Assembly: GCF_004379255.2 (NCBI RefSeq)
Contig: NC_056046.1
Coordinates: 9,486,001-9,550,000, forward strand
Direction: 5' to 3'
Source of the DNA: Salvia splendens
Taxonomy: Eukaryota > Streptophyta > Magnoliopsida > Lamiales > Lamiaceae
DNA: 64,000 nucleotides
Shown: piece after piece, positions 19,093 through 29,225 of the stretch
How the letters are laid out: every line of letters starts with the position of its first letter
Position numbering within the stretch: the stretch's first letter is position 1
Notes under the pieces: generated by a model
The model's input: the letters and a program-made list of their open reading frames with translations, nothing else
Database searches by the model: none
Told to the model about the DNA's origin: nothing
Made by a program: the position numbers and the translations under genes

Positions 19093-21045
19093 GAGCATCC
19101 ACAACGGTGGTGGGAGTGAAGGCCGCCGTCCGTGCCAGCGGCGAGGACGAGGACCGCCGTGCCAGCGAGCAGGCGACGTGGCGGCTTATGATTGGGAAAC
19201 GGCATAGCCGTTGCCTTTGAATTATTATTTTTTTATTTTAAAAATCGTTTTTAAATTATATAAAATGATTAAAAAAATTTTCCAAATCCCAAAAATATGG
19301 CCGTTTTTTTTCCCGTTTTTTCTGAATTTTTTTGAGTTTTTTTCCCCCCAAAATCATCTATAAATACACACATTCATCGTCCATTTATCACATCAATTCA
19401 TCTCCCATTCATCTCTCATTCTTAAAATTCTCATACAAACTATCAACACATTCATCCCTCATTCAAAACCTCAAATGGATTTCACCCATATTATGGCGGA
19501 AGCGGAACGTGAAGAACAAGAATACTACGAACAACATCGTGCCGCTTACGATGCATATGTCGCGGCGAATACCCCCGCTCCTCCTTCTCAACGAACCAGA
19601 TCAAATCGGCGCTACATCCATCGTGACCGGGAGGGAGCCCACGAAAGGCTCGTTGCCGACTACTTTGCCGACCAGCCGCGGTTTCCGGCATATTACTTCA
19701 GGCGCCGTTTTCGCATGTCAAAGCGCTTGTTCATGCGAATTGTCAACACATTGTCCGCACGTGTTGAATTCTTCCAAACAGGTCAAGATGCAGCCGGCCG
19801 GCAAAGTATCACGCCGTTGCAGAAGTGTACGTGTGCCATCCGACAACTCGCTACTGGGCAAACGGCCGACATCTTCGACGAGTATTTGCATATCGGTGAG
19901 TCCACTGGAATCCTTTGTCTAAAGAATTTTTGCGAGGGCGTTCGTTCAGCTTTCGGGGATGAATTCCTTCGGGCACCCAGCACCGATGATTTCCAACGGT
20001 TGCTGCGTCTTCACGAATCAGTCCATGGCTTCCCCGGAATGCTTGGCAGCATTGACTGCATGCATTGGAGGTGGAAGAATTGCCCAAATGCTTGGAGGGG
20101 GCAACACTTAAGCGGTCACAAAGGCGGCGGCCCAACACTTATCCTTGAGGCGGTCGCCGACTACCGCCTATGGATTTGGCATGCATATTTCGGCGTTGCC
20201 GGAGCCAACAACGACTTGAACATGCTCTATTCTTCACCACTCTTCAATGATGTGATGAATGGTGTAGCACCGGCGATCGACTTCACCATCAACGGAAATA
20301 CATACCACATGGGTTACTATCTCGCCGATGGTATCTACCCAAGGTGGTCGACGTTCGTGAAGACGCTCCACAACCCGCACGACCCGAGGCGGGTTCTTTT
20401 TGCGCAGCCTCAAGAGTCTGCGCGGAAAGACGTTGAAAGAGCCTTCGGGGTCCTTCAAGCCCGATTTAACATTGTGAAGGCTCCGGCTCGGCTGTGGTAC
20501 GTGAATAATATCGCCGACATCATGTTCACGTGTATTATCTTACACAACATGATTATAGCCGACGAAGGGTCAAGGGCGGCTAGCTTCTACGACGAGGATG
20601 AAGCCGAAAGCTCAACAGCGAGGTCTCCCCCACGCCGAGGTGAGCATACGACGATTGGCCAGAGGATCGAGACAAGGCACACAATGCGCGATACCCGAAC
20701 CCACATTCAGCTACAAGAAGACCTAATCAAACACATGTGGGCGAAATTCGGCAACGAGTAGTGGTTTTTTTAATTTTTAGTATTTTAATTATGTAATTTT
20801 TAATTTTTAGGATTTTAATTATGTCGTTTTTTATTTTATTTGTCATTTGTAATATTATTTATGTTTTTTTTAATGAATTTTAGTATTATGGAAATGTTTA
20901 TGTTTAATTGAATATTAAATTAATTGTGCTCGTCCTTGCGGAAGAGCACAATTGTGGGTGTTGTGCTCTTGCCAGAGAGCAGGCATGAATAGTACCGCCC
21001 GGGCCCACAACCGTGCCGCTGGCAAGAGCACGGTTGTGGATGCTC
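19093..21045 (+). mobile_element. PIF/Harbinger element 3 (intact transposase)
   Basis: Inverted termini GAGCATCCACAACGGTGG and GAGCATCCACAACCGTGC, with TAA duplications at 19090-19092 and 21046-21048. The length is 1953 bp. It carries one uninterrupted transposase gene, a TATAAATA promoter element near 19360, and GC-rich ends containing GAGCAC/GTGCTC motifs. No ORF1 is present. Confidence 0.93.
19475..20761 (+). CDS. PIF/Harbinger transposase, intact
   Basis: 428 residues. The acidic N-terminus (EAEREEQEYYEQ) precedes RRYIHRDREGAHERLV and RRRFRMSKRLFMRI. The catalytic core has GSIDCMHW (Asp194), NNDLN (Asp247) and DVERAFGVLQARF (Glu321). The C-terminal tail is THIQLQEDLIKHMWAKFG. It is closely related to the broken copy at 36543-37828 and more distantly to 16256-17512. 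The complete frame and DDE triad make it a candidate active enzyme. Confidence 0.94.
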   Translation: MDFTHIMAEAEREEQEYYEQHRAAYDAYVAANTPAPPSQRTRSNRRYIHRDREGAHERLVADYFADQPRFPAYYFRRRFRMSKRLFMRIVNTLSARVEFFQTGQDAAGRQSITPLQKCTCAIRQLATGQTADIFDEYLHIGESTGILCLKNFCEGVRSAFGDEFLRAPSTDDFQRLLRLHESVHGFPGMLGSIDCMHWRWKNCPNAWRGQHLSGHKGGGPTLILEAVADYRLWIWHAYFGVAGANNDLNMLYSSPLFNDVMNGVAPAIDFTINGNTYHMGYYLADGIYPRWSTFVKTLHNPHDPRRVLFAQPQESARKDVERAFGVLQARFNIVKAPARLWYVNNIADIMFTCIILHNMIIADEGSRAASFYDEDEAESSTARSPPRRGEHTTIGQRIETRHTMRDTRTHIQLQEDLIKHMWAKFGNE

Positions 21046-21688
21046 TAAAATTCCACAAAATAATTTAGTATGGAATAATAAGTGGAACAACCGATTAAAT
21101 CATTCGCAGCAGTATATGGTGACGAAGGTATCTCCACAATGATCGGAACAAAATATTTGATAATTTAATACTACTACTATAATAATTTGAACAAAATATT
21201 TGATAATTCAATTAATAATCGGATTAGCATACGTAAATAAAATCTGTTAGCTAGTAGTAGTGTTGATCTCATACTTAAGTACACAAATTTGATTTGAATC
21301 GATCTATTTAAAGTCGAAATATATGTATGCATGTGCATCTATAAGTAGAACACAAAAAAACTCATAATGATTGTGTTTAGAATGGATTACACTAACTTTA
21401 CTTATTATAGTATATTACTAAAAAATGATTCTTTAAAAATTATTCTTGAAAATATAATTCTTAAAAAGTACTATTAGTACTTTCTTATGATTGAAAAATA
21501 TCAACACTTTATATTTTGTATGTAGTTTAAATTTTCATTGCAGTCGTTTTTTTTTTATTTTTAATTATTAAGGGTGTCTACCGGCGGGTCCGTGACTAAT
21601 CCCTATGCTGATTTGTAAGCACCTCAATGGGTGAGACAACTGGTCCAAGAATTTAAATCTGCTACATAGCATTGCGGTCGTTTTTAAT
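21046..21688. other. AT-rich spacer
   Basis: No gene or clear repeat boundary was recognised. Confidence 0.5.
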
Positions 21689-22347
21689 TAGGGATGTCAG
21701 TGTAGCCCGCAACTCGTGGGTTGGCCTGAATAGCCCGCCAAATTTATAAGGTTAGGGCTGGAAATTTCTAGCCCAATAAAATCAAAACCCGATTAGCCCG
21801 CAACTGATTAACCCGCAACCTGTTAGGACTAGACTCGAAAACCCGATGAGCTGGCCCGAAAACCCGATAAAATTTCTATTATTTTATTTTTTTACTCATA
21901 ATTCGACACTTCATTGATTAATTTTATAAAAATAACTCAATTTTATATTAATATAGAATTATATATTGAACTTTTATTAATATAAAATTGATAAATAAAT
22001 TATAAAATTCAAATTCACTAAAAATATATTTAAATTTCTAAAACATGCGTTAAAATTTCACGAAATATCTCAAAATAGTATTTGATCATGCTTATGATTG
22101 AGTTTAAGCATATATCTCAAATTTATCATAATTAAATATTTTACATTTTATGAATATAACTAATTTTCATCATTATTTATTGGATTGATCGCATCTTAAT
22201 CTTATTGGTAGCAACTTGGTTAACCCGGTGGGCTAGCCCGAAACCCGAGCTTTTAGGGTTAGGGTTGAACTTTTATAACCCGAAAGAAATCGCAACCCGA
22301 GTAGAGTTGGCCCGAAACCCGACGGGCCGACCCTATTGACATCCCTA
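21689..22347. mobile_element. hAT-like non-autonomous element
   Basis: Ends are TAGGGATGTCAGT and, on the other strand, TAGGGATGTCAAT. An 8 bp duplication TTTTTAAT lies at 21681-21688 and 22348-22355, as expected for hAT transposons. The 659 bp interior has no transposase. Subterminal regions are rich in AGCCCG and AACCCG motifs in both orientations, while the middle is AT-rich. Confidence 0.88.
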
Positions 22348-22509
22348 TTTTTAATAGAATCAACTAGCATAGTATTTTTTTACTACTACCTCCATCCCAT
22401 CCTGTTTTGCCATTATTGTCCGACGCTGAATAAAAGTCCTTATATCACTTTTAATAAAAATGATAAGTAAGTCTCACATTTCACTAACTTATTACATCAC
22501 ATTTTGTTA

Positions 22510-22730
22510 CTCCCTCCATCCCACAAGAATATTCACTTTTGGTTGGACATGAGTTTTAATACACAATTGGTAATATAAGAGAGGCATAGAAAGAAAAAAT
22601 AGTTAAATTATTGTTAGTGGAGAATTAGTCTTCATTAGAGAGGAAAGAGTTTCCAAAATTAGAAAGTGCATACTCTTATGAGATGGACTAAAAAGGAAAG
22701 AGTGCATGCTTTTGTGGGACAGAAAAAATA
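22510..22730. mobile_element. Degenerate Stowaway-like MITE
   Basis: The left end CTCCCTCCATCCCACAAGAA pairs with a right end that reads CTGTCCCACAAAAGCATGCA on the other strand. The right terminus is eroded, so its boundary is approximate. Confidence 0.55.
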
Positions 22731-23475
22731 TAAAATTAATAAATATAAGTGAAACTAACTTATTCAACCCACTTTTCTTTGTATTTTACAAAATTCATGT
22801 TCAAATCAAATAGGACTCCTAAAACAGAGTTAGTATTACAATAACTCTCCATGACTTATTGTCTGGATAAAACTTTTCTAATGATACAAAAATGCTCCAT
22901 CTATAGCATTCCAAATCAAATCTCCACTTGCAAAGAGTAGATATTTGACTTCTAAAACGAGCAATAACGTCTTTACTATTTGTGTATAAGATTAAGTAAA
23001 ATATCCATAATTCGATCCAAAATCAAATTAAAATATAAAATTCAGTTTGATTTTTTTGGACTTTCAATTCAGATCGGATTGAATTAGGCAAATTTTGGAT
23101 TTTCGCATCAATTCAAATCAAATATGTTAAAATCCTAAAAGATCAAAATCGAAATATTATAATCCGAAATATTATCTATATATTAATAAGAATGTTTTCT
23201 AACTATCCACTAACATTAGATATTTTAAATTTTTAATTATTTTTTTCTTTTCTCATTTCATACTTTATCAATTTCAAGTTAAAATATGTATTATTTCTAA
23301 TTTTTTATATTTAAATGACAGACCGGAGTATACAGTTTCTTTTTTTGGAACATCCCCTCTTTACAGTTTACCAAACAAATACGAGTACTTCCTATTAACA
23401 AAACATGCTCATGACCTACTATCGCAAATCGATATATTCCTTTAATGAAACATTTTTTTCATTAATCAAATACTA

Positions 23476-23684
23476 CTCCTTCGTCTCATTCTAAGTGGAA
23501 CATTTCTATTACGGAGGAATTTTATGTAGTGTTTTTTTTAGTTAAATGAAAATTGGAAAGAATAAAGCAATAGAGAGGGAAAAAAAGTAGAGAGAGTGAT
23601 GTTTAATTATATTTTTAAAAGTGTGTCATTTAGAGTGAATAATCTCAAAAATAAAAATTGTTCACTTAAAATGGACGGAGAGAG
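23476..23684. mobile_element. Degenerate Stowaway-like MITE
   Basis: The left end CTCCTTCGTCTCATTCTAAG matches the right end read on the other strand, CTCTCTCCGTCCATTTTAAG. TA flanks both sides. Confidence 0.6.
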
Positions 23685-24964
23685 TATCATCTGTGGAGTA
23701 TTTACCATTTTGTCAAGATACATGTCATTTTGAAATTTTCACACTTTTAGTGGACGAAGAAAAGATAGACGAAATATATAAATTCATAAGTAATCCGAGT
23801 CTACCAACTAAATCATTCAAGGGAGTCTCTCTAATTTTGCTGTCTTTAAGTGCTTCTCTCCACCAATGTGAAAGTGTAATAATGTCATCTCAGTCCATAT
23901 ATATTCTATTCAAGAAACCAACTTTATGTCACATATGTATACAAGATATATCATGTTTGCTTTCATTAATTTTCCCCCAACCTCCACCACCAAAAGTTAA
24001 AAATGATCAACATCTCAAAGATAAAGGGTGGGGTGTTTGGGCATCTCAACCCATCAATATCAACCAACAGTGGAGAAATAGAGAAGGGCTTCAAAGTAAA
24101 ACATTAATTATACACACATATACATTGTGTGTGTGTGTTTGGGGGTTCCCCACTAAATACTAATGACAGCCCCACATATCATGACAAATCAAGACTTCTA
24201 ATTATATAACCCTATTTCAGGAATCACAGCATTATCAGAGCCTGAAATATTACATGGGACCTTCGATTCAAGAAAGCATGATCTATAAACAGTGTTTCCC
24301 CCAACCTATTCACCTCATTAGTTATAACAAACAAAATAGGTGAATGAATTATGAAGGGGTCGATTTTTAAATAGGTGAATGAATTATGAAAGGGTCGATT
24401 TTCAAATAATGCATGACAATTTACTCGATTTAAAACTCCAATCTAATATTATATCATGACTTAACATCTTCATACTACAATTTTTTTTGTGCATGCATGC
24501 ATTGTTCTATTGAAAAATGGAGTACCTATTGCTCAAGAAGATTGTTAACTATTTATAAATTTATTTACCCTAAGTGAAAACTTCACCCTTGATTAGATCG
24601 TCACTACTTGGCATAACCTTTGCAACTTCGACCCTTCTTGATTTAAGGCAGGCTATTTATAGCCATTTCATTTTCACCCAAACCCAAATAAGAAAATGTA
24701 TTTATGTATATTAAAATATAATGCAACTATATATATATTGGTGAGAATATATCATAAAGTAGAAAAGGTGCCCATTATTGTCTTGTGAGCAGCGAGGCAT
24801 TGTACAACCTCAGTTGCAGATTAAATTATACTAAATGCATATTTTTCTTTCCAGGGATCATGAAAAAGATGATTTGTTCAATGTTGTTTTTGTTTCTTTA
24901 TTATACTTAATTTACATTCACCTTTTTCTCGCAGTAAGCTTGGACCATCAGTGGTTGGGAGTAA
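23685..24964. other. AT-rich spacer
   Basis: A 156-codon open frame at 23693-24163 has no recognisable motif and begins at the edge of a MITE. I consider it noncoding. Nothing else was seen up to the Tat element. Confidence 0.5.
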
Positions 24965-24969
24965 TAAAT

Positions 24970-25650
24970 TGATGGGGTACGTACTAAACAAGCCCAAAAG
25001 CAGTGATGGCCCATCAGCCCAAAGACCAAGGAAGAGTATCAATTCGGCATTACCACAGAGTTCGGCCCTAGCCTACAGCTCGGTAAAAGCCGACCAATCA
25101 GTTCGGCATTACCAAAGAGTTCGGCCCCAGCCTACAGCTCGGTAAAAGCCGACCAATCAAGCTCTACTCTCAGATCGGCAAAAGCTGCTCGGCAATAGTT
25201 CAGCAGTTCGGTCTCAGTATTCGACCGAACTGGGAGATAGTGGACTCATGCAGAACCTCCCCGACCTCCACTACACGATCTATTTAGTAGTGGACCCATG
25301 CAGGATCTCATGACCTCCACGACATCCACGATCTAATTAGTGATGATGTAAGCCACGACCTAATTAGTGATGATGTAAGCCACGACCTAGTTAGTGGTGA
25401 TGCAAGCCACGATCTTAGTTCAATGTATAAATAGAACTTAGATCAGATAGACAAGAGGGTTCTCTAGAGATCAAATATCAAATAGCAAGTCTGTATTGTA
25501 AGCTGTAGAAAACAGATCAAGCAATACAACTCTGCCCTCTTTTCTTCCCGTGGACGTAGATTTACCTCAGTAAATCGAACCACGTAAATCTCTGTGTCGT
25601 GATCTGCATTTTCCTGCATTCATCACCATCAAAAATTCGCCAAACCATCA
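24970..25650 (+). repeat. 5' LTR of Tat element
   Basis: Contains a duplicated TTCGGC-rich segment (about 25038-25155), three copies of a 27 bp unit including ATTAGTGATGATGTAAGC (about 25332-25412), and a TATAAATA box at 25426-25433. Confidence 0.93.
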
Positions 25651-25723
25651 CTAGCGCCGTCTGTGGGAAACAGAGAACCAAATTTGTGATAAAGCGAGTT
25701 TTTGATCCTCTTCCACCAAAAAA

Positions 25724-26800
25724 ATGCATACCAGATCACGTAACACCCATAATACCGTTCGTGATAACCATGAGGAAGCTAGTCCCGCCCGCAGGTCTGG
25801 AAAACAGCCTCGGGAGAAATCTACTTCCAGTTCTCACGGAGAAGGAACAAGCCGCTCAAAGACTCATCGCACCGAGTCTTCCCAGCAGCCCGATTTGAAC
25901 GAGGCTGTTAAGTTGTTTTTGGCCGAGAAGCAGGAAGAGTTCTTAATTTTCCTGCAAAAGAGCCAAAAGCCGGAGACGAAAACGGTGGATTCTCCCTCCT
26001 CATCCAGACATGAAAGTCACTACCGCAGTAGTGCTGTGTCTTCCAGGAAGAAGAATCCTCAACCCCGACATGTTCCTGTTCCTCCTCGGTACCGGAATCA
26101 CAGGAGAACTCCATCTCCTCCATACCGAAGAGATGTCGGGTTCGCCATGTACGGAGCATTGAAGACTCCGTTCTCGGACGATATCACCCGAACTCCCTTG
26201 CCACAGAACTACCGAACTCCGTCGATGACTTATGACGGGTTAGTGGATCCTCATGATTTCTTGGGACGCTATCAGTATAACATGGCGAACCAGGGTCTCA
26301 ATGAGGTCCATATGTGCAAGCTGTTTCCCGAGCTGCTTATCGGGAACGCAAGAAGGTGGTTCGATAGCCTCCCCCAAGGCAGCATTAGATCTTACCGAGA
26401 TCTAATGGATGCTTTCCATAGGAGGTTCTTTCAGAAAGCGGAAGCCCGAATCACTTCGGCTCAGCTGCTTTCTACACGTCAAGGTCGCGACGAAAAGATC
26501 AGCGACTTTATGACGAGGTTCCACAAGGAATGCCTACAAGTAGATTATCTCAATGATCTACTTGTCATTTCGGCATTCCAAAATGGAATCCTGCCCGGAG
26601 CTCTCTACAGAAAGCTCGTGGAATGCAGTCCGCAAACAGCTCAAGAGATGTGGGACATTGCGGACCAGTTTTCTCGTGCCGATGAGGCAGACCGTCGAAA
26701 ACGGTCTTTAGACAGCTCATCTAGAGAAGACAAAAAGAAGCCCGATCATAGCGATCAGAGGTTTCCTCGCCGAACTCCTTCCCCACTAAAGGAGGGATAG
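25724..26800 (+). CDS. gag: Gag of Tat-lineage element
   Basis: 358 residues starting MHTRSRN, a start common in Tat/Athila gag proteins. A low-complexity Ser/Arg-rich N-terminal third precedes a retrotransposon gag domain (about residues 165-320) containing YDGLVDPHDFLGRYQ, ARRWFDSLP and FMTRFHKECLQVDYL. It stops at a TAG shortly after the domain, without zinc knuckle or protease, just before the deletion that removed pol. Gag could still package element RNA if a helper supplies pol. Confidence 0.88.
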   Translation: MHTRSRNTHNTVRDNHEEASPARRSGKQPREKSTSSSHGEGTSRSKTHRTESSQQPDLNEAVKLFLAEKQEEFLIFLQKSQKPETKTVDSPSSSRHESHYRSSAVSSRKKNPQPRHVPVPPRYRNHRRTPSPPYRRDVGFAMYGALKTPFSDDITRTPLPQNYRTPSMTYDGLVDPHDFLGRYQYNMANQGLNEVHMCKLFPELLIGNARRWFDSLPQGSIRSYRDLMDAFHRRFFQKAEARITSAQLLSTRQGRDEKISDFMTRFHKECLQVDYLNDLLVISAFQNGILPGALYRKLVECSPQTAQEMWDIADQFSRADEADRRKRSLDSSSREDKKKPDHSDQRFPRRTPSPLKEG

Positions 26801-26920
26801 CGGTCATCCGAGGTGATCAAAAAAAGCAAGTGTTTGCAGATTGCGCTTAAAAGTGCCGAGCAATCAGCTCGGCACCATCAAGCATAGCAATCACAGCAGC
26901 CGGAGTCAGAGGCAGGCGAA

Positions 26921-27355
26921 ATGACCGAAGTCACACCGGAGCCGAACTCGATGGTGTACGGCACTGAAGCCGTGATTCCGGTTGAGAACGGCATACCCAG
27001 TCCCCGAACTCTTAATTTCTCAGCAGAACTGAATGAGGACGGACTGAGAGCCGAACTAGATCTGGCCGAAGAAAGAAGAGAATTGGCCTGCATAAAAGCA
27101 GCCAAGTACAAGGAGCAAGTAGCCCGGTATTATAACCAAAGGGTGAAAAAGCTGCAATTTCAAGTGGGAGATCTTGTCTTGAGAAACAACGAAGTAAGCC
27201 GAGCAGAAAAGCTGGGCAAGCTCGAACCCACATGGGAAGGTCCATATCGGGTGTCAGAAGTCCTCGGCAAAGGGTCTTACAAATTGACTCACATGTCAGG
27301 AGAACAAGTACCCCGAACATGGCACATTTCCAACCTCAAGAAGTTCCATTTGTAA
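26921..27355 (+). pseudogene. Integrase C-terminal remnant of Tat element
   Basis: The open frame contains VYGTEAVIPVE, VARYYNQRVK, FQVGDLVLR, WEGPYRV and PRTWHISNLKKFHL, the C-terminal end of Tat-lineage integrase. The catalytic DDE region and everything upstream (protease, RT, RNase H) are missing. The join to gag sequence lies between 26800 and about 26930. The first residues before MVYGTEAV are unlike the family and mark the breakpoint. Confidence 0.87.
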
Positions 27356-27594
27356 GAGACAGTCCGGTCAGTCCGTCTTGTGTCTAGTTCGGTCCTAGAG
27401 GTATGTGTTTTCTTTGTTTTTTTTTTTTTTTACTTTGTCTATGTGCTTTTTGTTTGTCTATGTGCGTCTCGTTCGTTTATGTGCGTCTTGCTTGTCTAGG
27501 TGTGTTTTGTCTGTCTATGTGCGTGTCGTCTCTTACAAATGTTACTGAGGTATCTTGTTCTTCAAAGGCTGATCCCCTTTTTAGAACATATATA

Positions 27595-27870
27595 AGCCAA
27601 CGATTGTGAGTCCAAGCTTCTAAGGAGGATACAAGACCACAATTCAGCTTAAAAAACAAGCAGTTCGTCTGAAACGAACTGCAACAATAAGCCAACGATT
27701 GTGAGTCCAAGCTTCTAAGGAGGATACAAGACCACAATTCGGCTTAAGAAACAAGCAGTTCGTCCGAAACGAACTGCAACAAAGGGAAAGTCCGATCCAC
27801 GCGATAAAACTCGCCGAATTAGGACAAGGGAAAGTCCGATCCAAGCGATAAAACTCGCCAAATTAGGACA
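27595..27870 (+). repeat. Paired tandem duplications in Tat element
   Basis: A segment starting ATAAGCCAACGATTGTGAGT occurs twice (near 27592 and 27687, about 95 bp apart). It is followed by two copies of a 45 bp unit starting GGGAAAGTCCGATCCA. Confidence 0.75.
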
Positions 27871-27875
27871 CAAGC

Positions 27876-28076
27876 TTAGTCCGGTCAAAGAAATTTACTT
27901 CATAAGACCAAAGACGAGTCCGGTCAAAGAAGTTTACTTCATAAGACCAAAGACGAGTCCGGTCAAAGAAGTTTATTTCATAAGACCGAGGACCAAGTCC
28001 GGTCAAAGAAGCTTACTTCATAAGACCGAGGACGAGTCCGGTCAAAGAAGTCTACTTCGTAAGACCGAGGACGAGC
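27876..28076 (+). repeat. 39 bp tandem repeat, about five copies
   Basis: The unit contains GAGTCCGGTCAAAGAAGTTT and TTCATAAGACC. It lies just beyond the 3' end of the antisense gene. The same repeats occur in reverse orientation at 63722-63965 in the second Tat copy. Confidence 0.85.
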
Positions 28077-28210
28077 ACGATGAAATTTTTTTCGCTGAGC
28101 TGTAAATACGCAGTGATAGAAGCGAAATGAAGATTTCATTTATTAAAACTTGTTCGGCATACAATTCTGCTGCCCTACGAGAAGGCGTTACGCCATTACA
28201 AAGGACTATT

Positions 28211-29002
28211 CTACTGTCCCTGGTTGCTAAAGTTGAGCCATCTATTCACAAAATCCTCGTGAAGCCGAGTTCGGGCGTTCTCGGCAGCTGAAGAATAAGC
28301 AGGTCGACGAGATGCTCTAATCGACCTACCGCCTCTTCCCTGAGCCCGGGAAGCTCTAGCACCTCGGCGGCGAAGAGTCTCTTCACGAAGCATTTGTTGA
28401 TCTTGCTCACTCATAATCACAGCTCCTCTACGAACTTCAGTCCGTCCTTGTCTTGACGTTTCCGGTTGCTCCTGAGTCCGTTCTCGTCTTGACGTTTCCG
28501 GCTGTTCCTGAGTTCGTTGCTGACTTGGAGTAGGGTTTTGAGCAAGTGAATCAGGGGTTTGAGCTGGAGTGTGACCATCTGTTGGCGGGAAATGCCTAAG
28601 GAATCTCTCGATTGAGGGACGCCGGGAAAGAATGATGTCGTACCGAGAAGCCCAGCGCCGCAATGATTTCACGACTTGTTGGCAAGCCGAGCTCTCCAGC
28701 GCATTGTTCCTCCGGAGTACATGATATTCCTCCCACAGTTCGTCAACTCGTTCCTGAACTTCAGAGATGGTCATTCCCCCGCGCCTGCAGATGAAATCCT
28801 CATACGCAGTCCTCTCAGCGACGGCAGTGTTCAGCTCGGCCTCCAGATCTTTCTGTTCGGACTCTAAGTCCTTATTGTCGGCCTCCAGCTTCACTGAACG
28901 AGCCAAGAGTTCGTCATTCTTCACCTGGTCAGCTATGGCTCTTTTCTCAGCTTCGTCTAAAGCCGAAGAGTACAGCCGCTTCCAGTGAAGTACCTCCAGC
29001 TC
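28211..29002 (-). CDS. Coiled-coil 3' coding segment of the Tat antisense gene
   Basis: Open from a likely splice acceptor (CTTAAG before GAGCTGGAG at 29002) to the stop at 28211, 263 residues. It starts ELEVLHWKRLYSSALDEAEK, forms a long heptad-rich coiled coil (LEADNKDLESEQKDLEAEL) and ends in an Arg-rich tail. A 12-codon segment (RTQEQPETSR...) is duplicated relative to the other copy. The frame has no ATG near its start here, so it is more likely a downstream exon of the gene at 29226-31088 than a separate gene. I could not identify the joining donor. Confidence 0.6.
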   Translation of the reverse strand, partial: ELEVLHWKRLYSSALDEAEKRAIADQVKNDELLARSVKLEADNKDLESEQKDLEAELNTAVAERTAYEDFICRRGGMTISEVQERVDELWEEYHVLRRNNALESSACQQVVKSLRRWASRYDIILSRRPSIERFLRHFPPTDGHTPAQTPDSLAQNPTPSQQRTQEQPETSRRERTQEQPETSRQGRTEVRRGAVIMSEQDQQMLREETLRRRGARASRAQGRGGRSIRASRRPAYSSAAENARTRLHEDFVNRWLNFSNQGQ

Positions 29003-29225
29003 CTTAAGAGTTCAGAATATAGAGCAGCTATGTCAGTTCGGCATTTCAGATTACTGAGCAGGTAGTAAACCACAACAGGAGTAAAAGAGAGTACGAAAGG
29101 CTATACGAAGACACAAGAGCAGAAAGAAGAATTTTTTCATTCATAAGAAAAAAATTTTTCTACACAAGGGCTTCAAGGCCGTTTTACAAGAAGGAAGAAA
29201 CTAAACTAAGAGAAGGGAGACGAAA

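Noticed and set aside
23693..24163. 156-codon open frame
   Set aside because: It starts at the edge of a degenerate MITE, has low-complexity ends and no family resemblance.
27876..28076. CRISPR-like direct repeats
   Set aside because: The units are contiguous tandem copies without spacers, in a plant retrotransposon.
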